Part shown: positions 7,658 to 16,903 of the stretch, one piece after another | Layout: every line of letters begins with the position of its first letter | Numbering within the stretch: position 1 is the stretch's first letter | Source: Moorena sp. SS36440bin_2 | GTDB lineage: Bacteria > Cyanobacteriota > Cyanobacteriia > Cyanobacteriales > Coleofasciculaceae | Assembly: GCA_011524395.1 (NCBI GenBank) | Contig: WTKN01000267.1 | Coordinates: 15,517-57,022 of the forward strand | Length of the DNA stretch: 41,506 bases | Direction: 5' to 3' | Translations under genes and position numbers: made by a program | Notes under the pieces: model-generated | Database searches by the model: none | The model's input: the letters and a program-made list of their open reading frames with translations, nothing else | Told to the model about the DNA's origin: nothing

Positions 7658-9175
7658 TTATTTTTTATTGTGTTTATCTAGATATATGCACAGTCGCTGA
7701 GCATATAAACTAGTCATTGAACGGCTTTTAGACGTAGTCAGTTCGGCTACCGCTTCTTGAAAAAATTGTGTGTTCAGGAAAGCCTCGACTTCCTGCATCA
7801 CGTTACTCAAATAATCCAGCTTTGTTGCCTTTTCTTCCAGAGCTAATCCCTTAGTAGTTGTTGACATAAGCTGGAAAAAATTTTCTACACTCAGATACTG
7901 AACGCGATTGAGCAGTTTCCCTGGTGCCAAGACTCGGCTGGCTTGGGAATGATTGGTCATATTCAAAAGGGTTGCTATCTCTTTAAGAGACTTCCCCTCA
8001 CAGTAAAAGAATCGGAAACCTGGGATAACCTTTGAAGCAAAACAAGCGTAACGGCGGCTTTGCTCTAAAGAGGCAATGTGCTCAACCAACGCTTGCCCTA
8101 TAGCGTGATCTAAAAGCTCAATCAGTCCCTGGTCAAGAAAATCCTGCAATTCAGATTGTCCTAAATGATCTATGGTATTAATAGAGTTTAGATCAGGTAA
8201 TTCTTTCGGGAAATACTCCCCAGTTTCTGGATCCTGTGCTTCTAGAGGTTCCCAGATCGGACTTCCTCTGCGGCTCCAAATCTCCTTTTCTTGCAGACCC
8301 TTGGCTATCCTGGTTAGTTCTTTGTGAAGCTCTTGGGTGGAATTGATGATAACACCACGTTCTGGCAACAGGTGGAGCATGTCTTGGAGTTGGTCATCCC
8401 TAGGCTCAAGGCATTGGTTGACTCTATGGTTAAATCTATGGTTAACTCTATTGCGCCGCTGCTGTTGTCTGTCTTGAGAATAGACAGTATGGAAGGTTTC
8501 TACTAGTTTGCGATCGCGTGGATAGAGCTGTTCAAGGTGTCTGAGTTTAACTCGTCCCAACAGTGACCAGTTACTGGACAATGGCAATCCCTGTTCAGCG
8601 AAGCAACCTTTGATGTCAGGATGTTGTTTGGTTTTAAGATATGCCCAATTGTCCAAACTGAGGCGAGCTGATGAGTTCAGACGATAGCTTGCCAAGACAT
8701 CAATCGTAAAAAACTGACCAAGCCCAGGTTCAATCTCACCTTGCTGATTCAGAACCAGTTGAGTTTTGCCATCACTATCGAGAATAATCAGAGTTTTGCC
8801 ATCATCATTGAGTACATAGGATAGCAGCTCACGAAAAGTTAACCGATAGTCAAGGCAAAACTGACTCCCTAGTGTTTTACAAGCCTTTAGGATCGAGCAA
8901 GAAACATAGCACCGAAGACACAGTCCAGCTAACGCCTGGGATTTAGGATCAACAGTAGATAGATCAGCGCGAAACCAGGATAGCAGTAAATCCTGGATAT
9001 CTCGTTCCCACTGAGCTGATAATTTTTCATTTCGATCTAATCCCAGGAGTGTTCGTTCAAAAAACTCCTGTGCTTCCGGTTGATAGCAGACTTTGTAGCC
9101 TTCTTCGTTATTGCCTGGGTCAAATACCCGAATTGTCGAGTATCTAGATGCATCCATAACTGATTGAGACAGCAC
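7658..9175 (-). CDS. Sigma-70-like HTH protein of the CHAT block
   Basis: The 505-residue cytoplasmic protein has a helix-turn-helix-like segment at about 390-425 (YCEGKSLKEIATLLNMTNHS, then QASRVLAP). It resembles the region-4-like segment of large cyanobacterial proteins annotated as sigma-70 family, which sit beside CHAT/DUF1822 genes. The N-terminal part has helical segments and a cysteine-rich stretch (LAGLCLRCYVSCSILKACK, about 82-100). I do not see a clear sigma region 2, so it may be a distant sigma factor or a DNA-binding regulator. It is the first gene of the minus-strand block, 10 nt before the DUF1822 gene. It is divergent from the esterase gene at 9294, with a 118-nt spacer that probably holds both promoters. 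Confidence 0.6.
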   Translation of the reverse strand: MLSQSVMDASRYSTIRVFDPGNNEEGYKVCYQPEAQEFFERTLLGLDRNEKLSAQWERDIQDLLLSWFRADLSTVDPKSQALAGLCLRCYVSCSILKACKTLGSQFCLDYRLTFRELLSYVLNDDGKTLIILDSDGKTQLVLNQQGEIEPGLGQFFTIDVLASYRLNSSARLSLDNWAYLKTKQHPDIKGCFAEQGLPLSSNWSLLGRVKLRHLEQLYPRDRKLVETFHTVYSQDRQQQRRNRVNHRFNHRVNQCLEPRDDQLQDMLHLLPERGVIINSTQELHKELTRIAKGLQEKEIWSRRGSPIWEPLEAQDPETGEYFPKELPDLNSINTIDHLGQSELQDFLDQGLIELLDHAIGQALVEHIASLEQSRRYACFASKVIPGFRFFYCEGKSLKEIATLLNMTNHSQASRVLAPGKLLNRVQYLSVENFFQLMSTTTKGLALEEKATKLDYLSNVMQEVEAFLNTQFFQEAVAELTTSKSRSMTSLYAQRLCIYLDKHNKK

Positions 9176-9293
9176 TCTAGTAGTATATAGATGTCAGGCT
9201 ATTTAACCTGTGCAGTTTTCTCTAGCAACAGCAGCAGGAAAGGGGTTGGGCAATGGTGGAACGATTGAGAGTAATCGGTAATGGGGAAGCACG

Positions 9294-10055
9294 GTGAAAC
9301 TCAATCGATTGAGGCGACGAAAATTTATATCCCAAAGTTTAGGAGCTCTGGGAATAACTCTGTTATCCAATGCTTGTCAGACAGCGTACAATTCTCAAGA
9401 GATAACCTACTCTGATTCTGGAGATAACTCTTTGTCACTGAAGTATATTAACGTTTCCCCTACCAACAATCAACCACCAACTGGATTAATTGTCTGCTTA
9501 CACGGCTTTGGAGCCAACTCCCAAGATTTGGTATCTTTGGCAGAGGCGCTAAACTTACCAGACTATCAGTTTCTATTTGCTGAAGCTCCCTTTGACCATC
9601 CTGCTGTACCTGGGGGGAAAATGTGGTATGATTTGACAGGCCAGGATGATCAAGGCTTAACCGAAAGCAGACAAAAGCTTATTGATTGGCTCAAATCCCT
9701 CGAAGTGAGCACTGGCGTGCCCCTATCCCGCACCATTCTGAGTGGATTTTCCCAAGGCGGAGCCATGACTTTAGATGTAGGGTTAACCTTGCCGATAGCA
9801 GGCTTGGTATCCATGAGTGGCTATTTACACAGCGAACCCCAAGCTACTACAGGATCATCATTACCACCGATTTTGATAGTTCATGGCAGACAAGACGAGG
9901 TTGTACCGTTAATTGCTGCTCACCATGCTAGGGAAACTCTAACTGGTTTAGGGATACAGGTCAAGTATCAAGAATTTGACATGGGCCATCAAATCATCCC
10001 AGAGGTAGTAGTGTTATTTCGTAATTTTGTTATTCAAGTAATGGCTAATCGGTAA
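9294..10055 (+). CDS. Phospholipase/carboxylesterase family protein, exported
   Basis: This alpha/beta hydrolase resembles the phospholipase/carboxylesterase family (PF02230-like), which cleaves ester bonds of acyl chains or small esters. The triad is visible as Ser153 in GFSQGG, Asp201 in GRQDEVVP and His232 in MGHQI; HGFGANSQD at 70-78 is the oxyanion-side motif. The N-terminus has a Tat-like twin arginine (RRRKFIS, 7-13), a hydrophobic segment and LLSNAC ending at Cys28, which fits a lipobox. The mature protein is therefore likely a membrane-anchored lipoprotein outside the cytoplasm. The start is GTG at 9294 with GGGGAAG just upstream (9283-9289). The gene stands alone, divergent from the CHAT block. 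Confidence 0.85.
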   Translation: MKLNRLRRRKFISQSLGALGITLLSNACQTAYNSQEITYSDSGDNSLSLKYINVSPTNNQPPTGLIVCLHGFGANSQDLVSLAEALNLPDYQFLFAEAPFDHPAVPGGKMWYDLTGQDDQGLTESRQKLIDWLKSLEVSTGVPLSRTILSGFSQGGAMTLDVGLTLPIAGLVSMSGYLHSEPQATTGSSLPPILIVHGRQDEVVPLIAAHHARETLTGLGIQVKYQEFDMGHQIIPEVVVLFRNFVIQVMANR

Positions 10056-10450
10056 TCTGTTCGCGTAGCGTGACCGAACGCGCACGCGTGGCCTTTTGGC
10101 CAAGGTCAAGGACTTTTAGCTAATTTGATTTTTTCGATTCCGAAATCCTGATAACAATTAGAAACTCGGTAGAATACAAAAGTTTGTCAGACTAAGCCTA
10201 GATCCATCTTCTCCCTCTTGCCATCCCTCACTTTCTACACAACTAGGTTTAGTCTACTTGAGTGCAGACTAGTATAATTACTCCCCTATAAATCTTGTTT
10301 CAAATTAACAGACGACTAGGGTGTAAAGTGTCAAAATGATAGATTTCACAAAAAATTTACAAAATATTGAAATTCTTTCAGTGTAGATAACACAAACTTG
10401 ATGAGGAGTTGGTCACTTTAAGAGGCTTAGCTAATCAACCAGAGAACTCT
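10056..10450. other. Intergenic region with GCGTAGCG/GGCC repeat
   Basis: A repeat at 10060-10110 holds GCGTAGCGTGACC and the palindrome TTGGCC/GGCCAA on either side of a T-rich centre. The remainder is AT-rich and must contain the rfb promoter. No further gene is visible. Confidence 0.7.
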
Positions 10451-10996
10451 ATGAACGTTATTGAAACTAAAATACCCGAAGTCTTAATTCTTGAACCCCG
10501 TGTCTTTGGTGATGACCGTGGTTTTTTCTTTGAAAGCTACAATCAAAGAGTTCTAGCAGATAAAGCTGGGATCACTGCTGAGTTTGTCCAGGATAACTAT
10601 TCCCGTTCAGCCCAAGGAGTGCTTCGAGGATTACACTACCAGATTGAGCAGCCCCAAGGTAAATTGGTGCGGGTTTTACTGGGTACTGTATTTGATGTGG
10701 CAGTGGATATTAGAAAAAGCTCCCCGACCTTTGGACAGTGGGTTAGTTGTTTGCTGAGTGCAGAAAATAAACAACAAATCTGGATTCCGGCTGGATTCGC
10801 TCACGGATTCCTGGTTGTATCTGAATTTGCTGAAGTTTTATATAAGACTACTGACTTTTACGCTCCTGATCATGAGCGGAGTATTTTGTGGAATGACCCT
10901 GACCTAGCCATTCATTGGCCTGTGACCGACTCTCCCAGTCTGTCGGCTAAAGATCAAGCAGGTAAGTCTTTCAAAACAGCCGAGGTTTTTTCATGA
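10451..10996 (+). CDS. rfbC: dTDP-4-dehydrorhamnose 3,5-epimerase
   Basis: RfbC (RmlC) epimerises dTDP-4-keto-6-deoxyglucose at C3 and C5, the third step of dTDP-L-rhamnose synthesis. From ATG 10451 the protein is 181 residues, the usual length, and starts MNVIETKIPEVLILEPRVFG like other RmlC proteins. The catalytic base His62 (RGLHYQ) and Tyr131 (VLYKTT) are present, with WIPAGFAHGF at 111-120. A TTG at 10409 would add 14 residues, but GAGGAG directly abuts it, so I prefer the ATG. The stop overlaps the rfbD start by 4 nt, so the two are translationally coupled. Confidence 0.95.
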   Translation: MNVIETKIPEVLILEPRVFGDDRGFFFESYNQRVLADKAGITAEFVQDNYSRSAQGVLRGLHYQIEQPQGKLVRVLLGTVFDVAVDIRKSSPTFGQWVSCLLSAENKQQIWIPAGFAHGFLVVSEFAEVLYKTTDFYAPDHERSILWNDPDLAIHWPVTDSPSLSAKDQAGKSFKTAEVFS

Positions 10997-11883
10997 AAAA
11001 AATCTTACTCACTGGCATCACTGGACAAGTGGGTCAAGAATTGCAACATACTCTGAGTCCCCTAGGCCAAGTAATCGGTGTGGGGCGCTCGGATATGGAC
11101 TTAGCTCAGCCAGAGAGTATTCGTCAGGTAATTGATCAGATTAAGCCTGACGTGATTGTCAATGCAGCGGCTTACACGGCTGTGGATAAAGCAGAGACAG
11201 AACTGGCATTGGCTAAATCAATTAATGCTGTTGCTCCAACCACCATGGCAGAGGAAGCTCAGAATTTAGGGGCGATCCTGCTCCATATTTCCACTGACTA
11301 TGTGTTCGATGGCAAAAAAAATACTCCTTATACGGAGCAAGACACTCCTAACCCCATCGGTTCCTATGGTAAGTCAAAACTGGAAGGGGAAGAAGGGGTA
11401 AAGCAAAAATGCGATCGCAATCTCATCCTGAGGACTGCTTGGGTTTACGGTAGTCGTGGTCATGGCAACTTTGTCAAAACCATGTTACGACTGGGGGCTG
11501 AGCGAGAAGAGCTTCGGGTAGTAGCGGATCAAGTGGGTACTCCTACCTGGGCGAAGGATATAGCAGTAACCATTACTCAACTTTTGCAAGCAATGGATTC
11601 TAATCCAGTGGTAGGGGGAATCTATCACTTCACCAACAGTGGTGTAACTAGTTGGTATGACTTTGCCGTTGCCATCTTTGAAGAAGCAAAACTCCTGGGC
11701 TTCCCCTTAAAATTGCAGCGAGTTGTCCCAATTACTACTCCAGAATACCCCACCCCAGCTCAGCGTCCAGCTTACTCAGTTCTCTCAAACCAGAAAATAT
11801 CCCAAACCTTGGGAACCTATCCGCCCCATTGGCGTCAATCTTTGAGGCAAATGCTAGCAGAACTTTATCAAAAGCTTGAGTAA
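10993..11883 (+). CDS. rfbD: dTDP-4-dehydrorhamnose reductase
   Basis: RfbD (RmlD) reduces dTDP-4-keto-L-rhamnose to dTDP-L-rhamnose with NAD(P)H, the last step of the pathway. The 296-residue short-chain dehydrogenase-type protein has the nucleotide-binding GITGQVGQEL (8-17), NAAAYTAVDKAE (57-68), STDYVFDG (100-107) and the catalytic Tyr125/Lys129 of YGKSK. The ATG overlaps the rfbC stop (ATGA). A spacer of about 310 nt made of repeats separates it from rfbA, so rfbA may be transcribed on its own. Confidence 0.95.
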   Translation: MKKILLTGITGQVGQELQHTLSPLGQVIGVGRSDMDLAQPESIRQVIDQIKPDVIVNAAAYTAVDKAETELALAKSINAVAPTTMAEEAQNLGAILLHISTDYVFDGKKNTPYTEQDTPNPIGSYGKSKLEGEEGVKQKCDRNLILRTAWVYGSRGHGNFVKTMLRLGAEREELRVVADQVGTPTWAKDIAVTITQLLQAMDSNPVVGGIYHFTNSGVTSWYDFAVAIFEEAKLLGFPLKLQRVVPITTPEYPTPAQRPAYSVLSNQKISQTLGTYPPHWRQSLRQMLAELYQKLE

Positions 11884-12195
11884 TTGCTATAAGCATAGGG
11901 AGTAGGGAATCGGGAATCGGGAATCGGGAATCGGGAATCGGGAACAGGAAAAACATCCTGTGTACCTGATTACTATCAGAAGCGCTATAGTTCAAGTTCA
12001 CCCTTGGCCTTTGGCCACGCGTGCGCATTCAACCTACCAACCTGCCAACCTTCAATCCTAAACCTTCAACCTTAAACCTTCAACCTGCCAACCTACCAAC
12101 CTGCCAACCTTGGGCAAAAGGCCACGCTACGCGTTCAACTTTAATAATTCCTATTTCATAATTTCAGACTTTATAGTATTGACTTCATATAGCTT
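11884..12195. repeat. Repeat-filled spacer between rfbD and rfbA
   Basis: It holds five perfect GGGAATC units at 11905-11939 plus a sixth variant. Next come a TTGGCCTTTGGCCACGCGTG palindromic repeat at about 12003-12027 and a degenerate 7-nt-period CAACCTN array at 12029-12107. A GGCCACGCTACGCG repeat at 12108-12137 and an AT-rich stretch that probably carries the rfbA promoter complete the spacer. There is no gene. Confidence 0.85.
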
Positions 12196-13269
12196 ATGAA
12201 AGCACTAATTCTTTCTGGGGGAAAAGGCACTCGTTTACGTCCTCTAACTTATACTGGTGCCAAACAGTTAGTACCTGTTGCTAATAAACCAATTTTGTGG
12301 TATGGGCTGGAAGCCATTATCGCTGCTGGTATTACTGATATCGGTATTATTATCAGTCCTGAAACTGGGGAAGAAGTTAAGACTAAAACAGGAAATGGCG
12401 ATCGCTTCGGAGCCAACATTACCTATATCCTCCAAGACCAACCCTTAGGACTTGCCCACGCCGTTAAAGTCGCCCAACCCTTTCTCGGAGATTCTCCCTT
12501 TGTGATGTACTTGGGAGACAACTTGGTTCAAAGTGAGCTTAACTTATTTGTAGAGAATTTCCAGAACAAAAATCTGGATGCTCTGACTCTGCTAAGAGCA
12601 GTAGAAAATCCTACTGCCTTTGGTGTTGCCAAAGTCGATGAATTTGGGCGAGTGTTGCAGCTAGTAGAAAAACCCAAAGTTCCTCCTTCTAATCTAGCAC
12701 TGGTAGGTGTTTACCTATTTTCTCCTGTTATCCATCAAGCAATTGCTAACATCGAGCCTTCTCCTAGAGGGGAACTGGAAATTACCGATGCGATTCAATA
12801 CTTGATTGATCAGCAAAAAAATGTAGAAGCTTTTCAAATCAAAGGTTGGTGGCTCGATACTGGGAAAAAAGATGACTTGTTAGCTGCTAACCAGATTATT
12901 CTAGATACTTGCCTAGAATCTGCTGTTGATGGTGAAATTGACACCGAAAGTAGAATTAGCGGACGGGTACAGATTGGTAAGGGATCTTATATTACTAATT
13001 GTACCATTCGTGGTCCAGTTACCATTGGTGAAAACTGCCATCTAGAAAACTGCTTTATTGGTCCATATACTAGCATTGCTGACCAAGCTACTTTGGTAGA
13101 CGCTGATATTGAGCATAGCGTGATTCTAAAAGGGGCTAAATTAACGGGAATTCATCAACGAATTGTTGATAGTTTAATTGGAGAAAGAGCTCAAGTAAAA
13201 GCTGCACCCCAACATCCAAAAGCCTTACGATTCATGATTGGTGATGACTCACAAGTTGAACTAACTTAA
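12196..13269 (+). CDS. rfbA: Glucose-1-phosphate thymidylyltransferase, long form
   Basis: RfbA (RmlA) makes dTDP-glucose from dTTP and glucose-1-phosphate, the first step towards dTDP-rhamnose. The 357-residue protein has the nucleotidyltransferase signature GGKGTRLRPLT (8-18), QPLGLAHA (82-89), LGDN with Asp108, and GWWLDTGK. It is longer than the roughly 290-residue enterobacterial enzyme. The extra C-terminal part (about 245-340, SRISGRVQIGKGSYI and similar) is a left-handed beta-helix of hexapeptide repeats, as in the StrD-type long form. The start is ATG 12196 and no strong ribosome-binding site is visible. Confidence 0.93.
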   Translation: MKALILSGGKGTRLRPLTYTGAKQLVPVANKPILWYGLEAIIAAGITDIGIIISPETGEEVKTKTGNGDRFGANITYILQDQPLGLAHAVKVAQPFLGDSPFVMYLGDNLVQSELNLFVENFQNKNLDALTLLRAVENPTAFGVAKVDEFGRVLQLVEKPKVPPSNLALVGVYLFSPVIHQAIANIEPSPRGELEITDAIQYLIDQQKNVEAFQIKGWWLDTGKKDDLLAANQIILDTCLESAVDGEIDTESRISGRVQIGKGSYITNCTIRGPVTIGENCHLENCFIGPYTSIADQATLVDADIEHSVILKGAKLTGIHQRIVDSLIGERAQVKAAPQHPKALRFMIGDDSQVELT

Positions 13270-13568
13270 GGTAAGCATTTAGCGGTCAGCGGTCAGCCGT
13301 CAGCCTTGAGCTAAAAGATCACGCTAAGCGAACAGTTTAAAATAAACCTCAAAATTTTGAATTTAATAGTTCGAAATTAATTAGAGTTGAATATCTGGTG
13401 AAAAGCCTATATAAGCATATGCTGAGAGCTGAGAGCTGAGAGCTGAGAGCTGAGAGCTGAGAGCTGAGAGCTTGAGAGCTGAGAGCTGATGGCTGATAGC
13501 TGAGAGCTGAGAGCTGATAGCTTACTTTTTTCCTAAGCAACTGAAGTACTGACATACTCAAACTAATC
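13270..13568. repeat. Heptamer arrays between rfbA and rfbB
   Basis: It holds GGTCAGC-type heptamers at about 13284-13304 and a degraded GCGTAGCG-type repeat (ATCACGCTAAGCGAAC) at 13306-13334. A long GAGAGCT array follows at about 13424-13522, nearly perfect with a few slipped or substituted units. It ends 47 nt before the rfbB start. Confidence 0.85.
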
Positions 13569-14666
13569 ATGAATTCTTCTGAACAAAAATCCCTGACAAC
13601 TAGACAACCTCGCCAATTACTAGTAACAGGTGGTGCAGGATTTATTGGCTCCAATTTTGTTCATCACTGGTGTGAACAGTACCCAGGGGATCGCGTAGTG
13701 GTACTGGATGCTCTGACCTATGCTGGTAACCGCCAGAATCTAGCCGGTCTGGAAGAGAAAGCCAATTTGCGGTTTGTCCAGGGAGACATATGCGATCGCA
13801 CTCTAGTAGACCGCCTGCTCCAGGAAGAAAGCATCGACACTGTCGCCCATTTTGCTGCTGAATCCCACGTTGACCGCTCCATTTTAGGACCCGATGCCTT
13901 TATCCGCACCAATGTTGTCGGTTCCTTCACCCTACTAGAGTCCTTCCGGCAAAAATGGCAAAATCAAGGACAACCAACGGATTATCGATTCCTCCATGTT
14001 TCCACCGATGAAGTGTATGGCAGTCTAAGTGCTGATGACCCAGCCTTCTGTGAAACCACACCCTATGCCCCCAACAGTCCATATTCTGCTTCCAAAGCTG
14101 GCAGTGACCATCTTGCCCGGGCTTATTACCATACTTATGGGGTCCCCACTATTATCACTAATTGCTCCAATAACTACGGACCCTATCATTTTCCAGAAAA
14201 ATTAATTCCCCTGATGTGCATCAACATCCTGTTAGGCAAATCTCTACCAGTCTACGGGGATGGACAAAATATTCGAGATTGGCTCTATGTCGGTGATCAT
14301 TGCCGTGCTTTAGATGTGGTGATTCACAAAGGTCAACCAGGGGAAACCTATAACATTGGTGGCAATAACGAAGTCAAAAACCTTGACCTAGTTCACCAGA
14401 TTTGCGAGCTGATGAATGAATTAGCCCCTGATCTACCCGTCGCTCCAGCGGAACAATTAATTACCTTTGTCAAAGACCGCCCAGGCCATGACCGTCGCTA
14501 TGCTATTGATGCGACTAAAATTAAAACTGAATTGGGTTGGGAACCAACAGAAACCTTAGCAGGTGGACTACGTAAAACCATTGAGTGGTATCTCAGCAAC
14601 CGGGATTGGTGGCAACCATTGCTATCCCAAGAGTATCAAGCTTATTATCAGAAAGTTTATGCGTAG
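13569..14666 (+). CDS. rfbB: dTDP-glucose 4,6-dehydratase
   Basis: RfbB (RmlB) is the NAD-dependent second enzyme of dTDP-rhamnose synthesis, converting dTDP-glucose to dTDP-4-keto-6-deoxyglucose. The 365-residue protein has GGAGFIGSN (21-29), DALTYAG (47-53), [11 protein letters not shown] (95-105), STDEVYG (145-151) and the catalytic Tyr172/Lys176 in [19 protein letters not shown] and the C-terminal [11 protein letters not shown] are typical of RmlB. It completes the four-gene rhamnose set. The first roughly 15 residues are poorly conserved in character, so a slightly later start is possible. Confidence 0.95.
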   Translation: MNSSEQKSLTTRQPRQLLVTGGAGFIGSNFVHHWCEQYPGDRVVVLDALTYAGNRQNLAGLEEKANLRFVQGDICDRTLVDRLLQEESIDTVAHFAAESHVDRSILGPDAFIRTNVVGSFTLLESFRQKWQNQGQPTDYRFLHVSTDEVYGSLSADDPAFCETTPYAPNSPYSASKAGSDHLARAYYHTYGVPTIITNCSNNYGPYHFPEKLIPLMCINILLGKSLPVYGDGQNIRDWLYVGDHCRALDVVIHKGQPGETYNIGGNNEVKNLDLVHQICELMNELAPDLPVAPAEQLITFVKDRPGHDRRYAIDATKIKTELGWEPTETLAGGLRKTIEWYLSNRDWWQPLLSQEYQAYYQKVYA

Positions 14667-15675
14667 AAGGGTTAAGGCTTGAGTACCTTTTCCTAGGTTT
14701 TAGGGAGTAGGGAGTGTCAGCAGTCAGCTATCAGCTTATGCGCAATCGGTGCTTTTGAATAAAATAAGCTGAAGGCTGAAGGTTTACTAGGGAGTAGCGA
14801 TGCAGCGCACCAAAACTGTGCTACATCGCTTTTTAATAACACCAAAAAATCCTCCGAGCTCTTTCCTACTGTTCCCTGTTTCCTGTTCCCTGTTCCCTGT
14901 TCCCTTGTAGATAAAGGGATAAACTATCGAATTTTATATCATCATATTTTTTTAATCTAATTTTGATCTAGTTAAAGTTTTAGTTAGTTTGCCTTGAATT
15001 TGATAAATTTTAGCTGAGTTAGATATAAACTGATAGTCGAGACAATAATTAAGTACTAAATGCTAAGAGTTAGCTTAACTATTAATTACTTAATTTTAGG
15101 TTAAAAATATGAAGCTTAAATAAGTTATTTTATGGTGTTATATTTTGAATAGTTAAGAGGTAGATAATTACTTATTTCAGTCTAGCAATCCGTGTCCAAA
15201 TTGTGATTATTTTTATTGCCTACTCCCTATTGCCTACTCCCTGCTACCTATTTCCTCTTCCCTATTTCCTTTGTTATAGCTCGATTCTTTATTCCTTTAA
15301 TCCTAGTTTCGAAGTCCTCTTACTTAAGCAATTACTAGGTTAATTGATAATACATTTATGATCAGTATTATTACTACAGTATTATTACTATAGTTGGTGT
15401 TGAGTTTTTTATATTATACTGAGATGTCTTACCTTTAAATAAAAGCTAATAACGTCTTAGTTAAGATTCATGGAACACAAATTATTATCTACATTGATAA
15501 AACCTCGACTAGTTATTAGCTAAACACAGTAACTAATAACTAGTCTTTAACTCACCTGCTATTCCAGCCAACTTTACCTATTATTAACTAGTTTTGTCCT
15601 AGTGCAATATCTAAGTTTAAGAACCAGTGCAACTAGGCAGATGGAGCTCTCTGCTGTTCTATTTTAGTCAAAACT
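14667..15675. other. 1-kb intergenic region with heptamer repeats
   Basis: There is no gene that I can support. Beyond the terminator-like hairpin at 14796-14834, it contains GTCAGCN heptamers (about 14715-14738), GCTGAAG x2 (about 14769-14782) and TTCCCTG units (about 14869-14905). A CTACTCCCTATTGC-type repeat lies at about 15216-15271. The rest is very AT-rich up to the MscS gene. Confidence 0.7.
14796..14834 (+). terminator. Rho-independent terminator downstream of rfbB
   Basis: AGCGATGCAGCGCA at 14796-14809 pairs with TGTGCTACATCGCT at 14817-14830. The stem is 14 bp with two G-U wobbles and a 7-nt loop, followed by TTTT. It lies 130 nt after the rfbB stop. Confidence 0.75.
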
Positions 15676-16836
15676 ATGGAAAACCTTATCAACCTAATCA
15701 AAGAAAGAATATTTGATTCCGAATTCCAGCTCGGCAACATCCCTCTTTCCACGATAGTTATTATGGTGATCATCCTCCTGCTCACCCAAATATGTCGAGG
15801 TTTGTTCACTTCAATAATCATTCACAGAATCGAGCGTCTAACTAGCGCTACAGAAACCACCCTAGACGATGAGTTTATTAAGATTCTGAGGGCACCATTA
15901 GGCTGGCTAATTTGGCTAGCTGGACTATGGCTAGTACATAGTGTTGTGGCAACCCATCTTAGTCCTGAACAGAATCAGAAAATCCCCGAGATTCTCTTTG
16001 TGAGCGCTCTGTTCATTGTTACCTATATTCTTTACCGTGCTGCTCCACTACTGGGGGAGCTGCTAGCGGGATTGGCGGCACACACTGAAACTGAACTGGA
16101 CGATTTGTTCGTCCCCTACTTCCCAAGGCTTTTTCAGACAGCAGCAATCCTGATTGCTGTGATTAAAGCCAGTGAGATTTTGTTGGGGGCATCTGCCGGT
16201 GCATTGATCGGTCTAGTCGGTGGCGCAGGTGTCGCCTTAGGTTTGTTATTGAAAGACATTATCTATGACTGGTTTTGTACGGTGATTATCTACGCTGATG
16301 GTCTCTATAAACCGGGTGATTGGGTAGGAGTGGACGGCGTATATGGTTTTGTTCAGATCGTCAGTATTGGTCTGAGAAGTACACAGCTTCGTCTGACTGA
16401 GTGGGGTTCTATCAAAAAAGTTCCCAACTCTAAAATGATTGCTGGCGTTGTCGAAAATTGGTCCCAGAAGACTGGTAATACCTTTGAGTGGGGCATAAAT
16501 TTAACTCTGAAAGTTGATGGGATTTCCGCTGAGCAAACTAGCCGAATTTGTCAGGCTATTGAAGAAAAAATTCCGTCTATCGATGGCTTGCATAAGCAGA
16601 AACTCTTAGTTTTCTTTTCCCACATTGAAGAGAATGCTCGTGTGATTAGAGTTAGGGTATTTGTGATTGATCCCAACCTCTACTTTGCTGCTCAGCAAAC
16701 CTTGAATCTAGCCCTATTACAAATCCTGGAAAAAGAGGAGATTGATCACCTGCATGTTGAGCTGGAAAAGCAACTTCAAGACTACAAACAGCTGAATGAA
16801 AATGGCTCTCCCAGTATGGCTATGATAAATTTTTAG
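15676..16836 (+). CDS. MscS-family mechanosensitive ion channel
   Basis: MscS-type channels open under membrane tension to release solutes during hypo-osmotic shock. The 386-residue protein has membrane segments near 22-45, 75-93, 106-121 and 155-170. The pore-lining helix is ASAGALIGLVGGAGVALGLL (172-191). The MscS beta domain follows (YKPGDWVGVDGVYGFVQIVS, 211-230, then KKVPNSKMIAG, 247-257). The C-terminal alpha/beta region has LKVDGISAEQTSRICQAI. Some relatives are small-molecule-gated, so the stimulus is open. The start is ATG 15676. It is monocistronic, with hairpins after the stop. Confidence 0.9.
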   Translation: MENLINLIKERIFDSEFQLGNIPLSTIVIMVIILLLTQICRGLFTSIIIHRIERLTSATETTLDDEFIKILRAPLGWLIWLAGLWLVHSVVATHLSPEQNQKIPEILFVSALFIVTYILYRAAPLLGELLAGLAAHTETELDDLFVPYFPRLFQTAAILIAVIKASEILLGASAGALIGLVGGAGVALGLLLKDIIYDWFCTVIIYADGLYKPGDWVGVDGVYGFVQIVSIGLRSTQLRLTEWGSIKKVPNSKMIAGVVENWSQKTGNTFEWGINLTLKVDGISAEQTSRICQAIEEKIPSIDGLHKQKLLVFFSHIEENARVIRVRVFVIDPNLYFAAQQTLNLALLQILEKEEIDHLHVELEKQLQDYKQLNENGSPSMAMINF

Positions 16837-16873
16837 AAAACAATCGCGCCTTTTGCTTACTAGCGATCGCTGC

Positions 16874-16897
16874 AAGCCATTTTGATAAAAATGGCTT
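16874..16897 (+). terminator. Hairpin downstream of the MscS gene
   Basis: AAGCCATTTT (16874-16883) pairs with AAAATGGCTT (16888-16897) around a GATA loop. The T-tract after it is weak. It could act in either direction between the MscS gene and tRNA-Val. Confidence 0.5.
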
Positions 16898-16903
16898 TCC
16901 ATT

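Noticed and set aside
10409-10450. Upstream TTG start for rfbC
   Set aside because: The purine-rich GAGGAG touches the TTG with no spacing, and the 14 extra residues precede the standard RmlC N-terminus that begins at ATG 10451.
13424-13522. Possible CRISPR array
   Set aside because: The units are 7 nt long and directly adjacent with no spacers; this is a heptamer tandem repeat. No cas gene is in the window.
10451-14666. A specific surface-polysaccharide or natural-product gene cluster
   Set aside because: Only the four dTDP-rhamnose precursor genes are present; there is no glycosyltransferase, polymerase, PKS or NRPS gene in the window to define a product.
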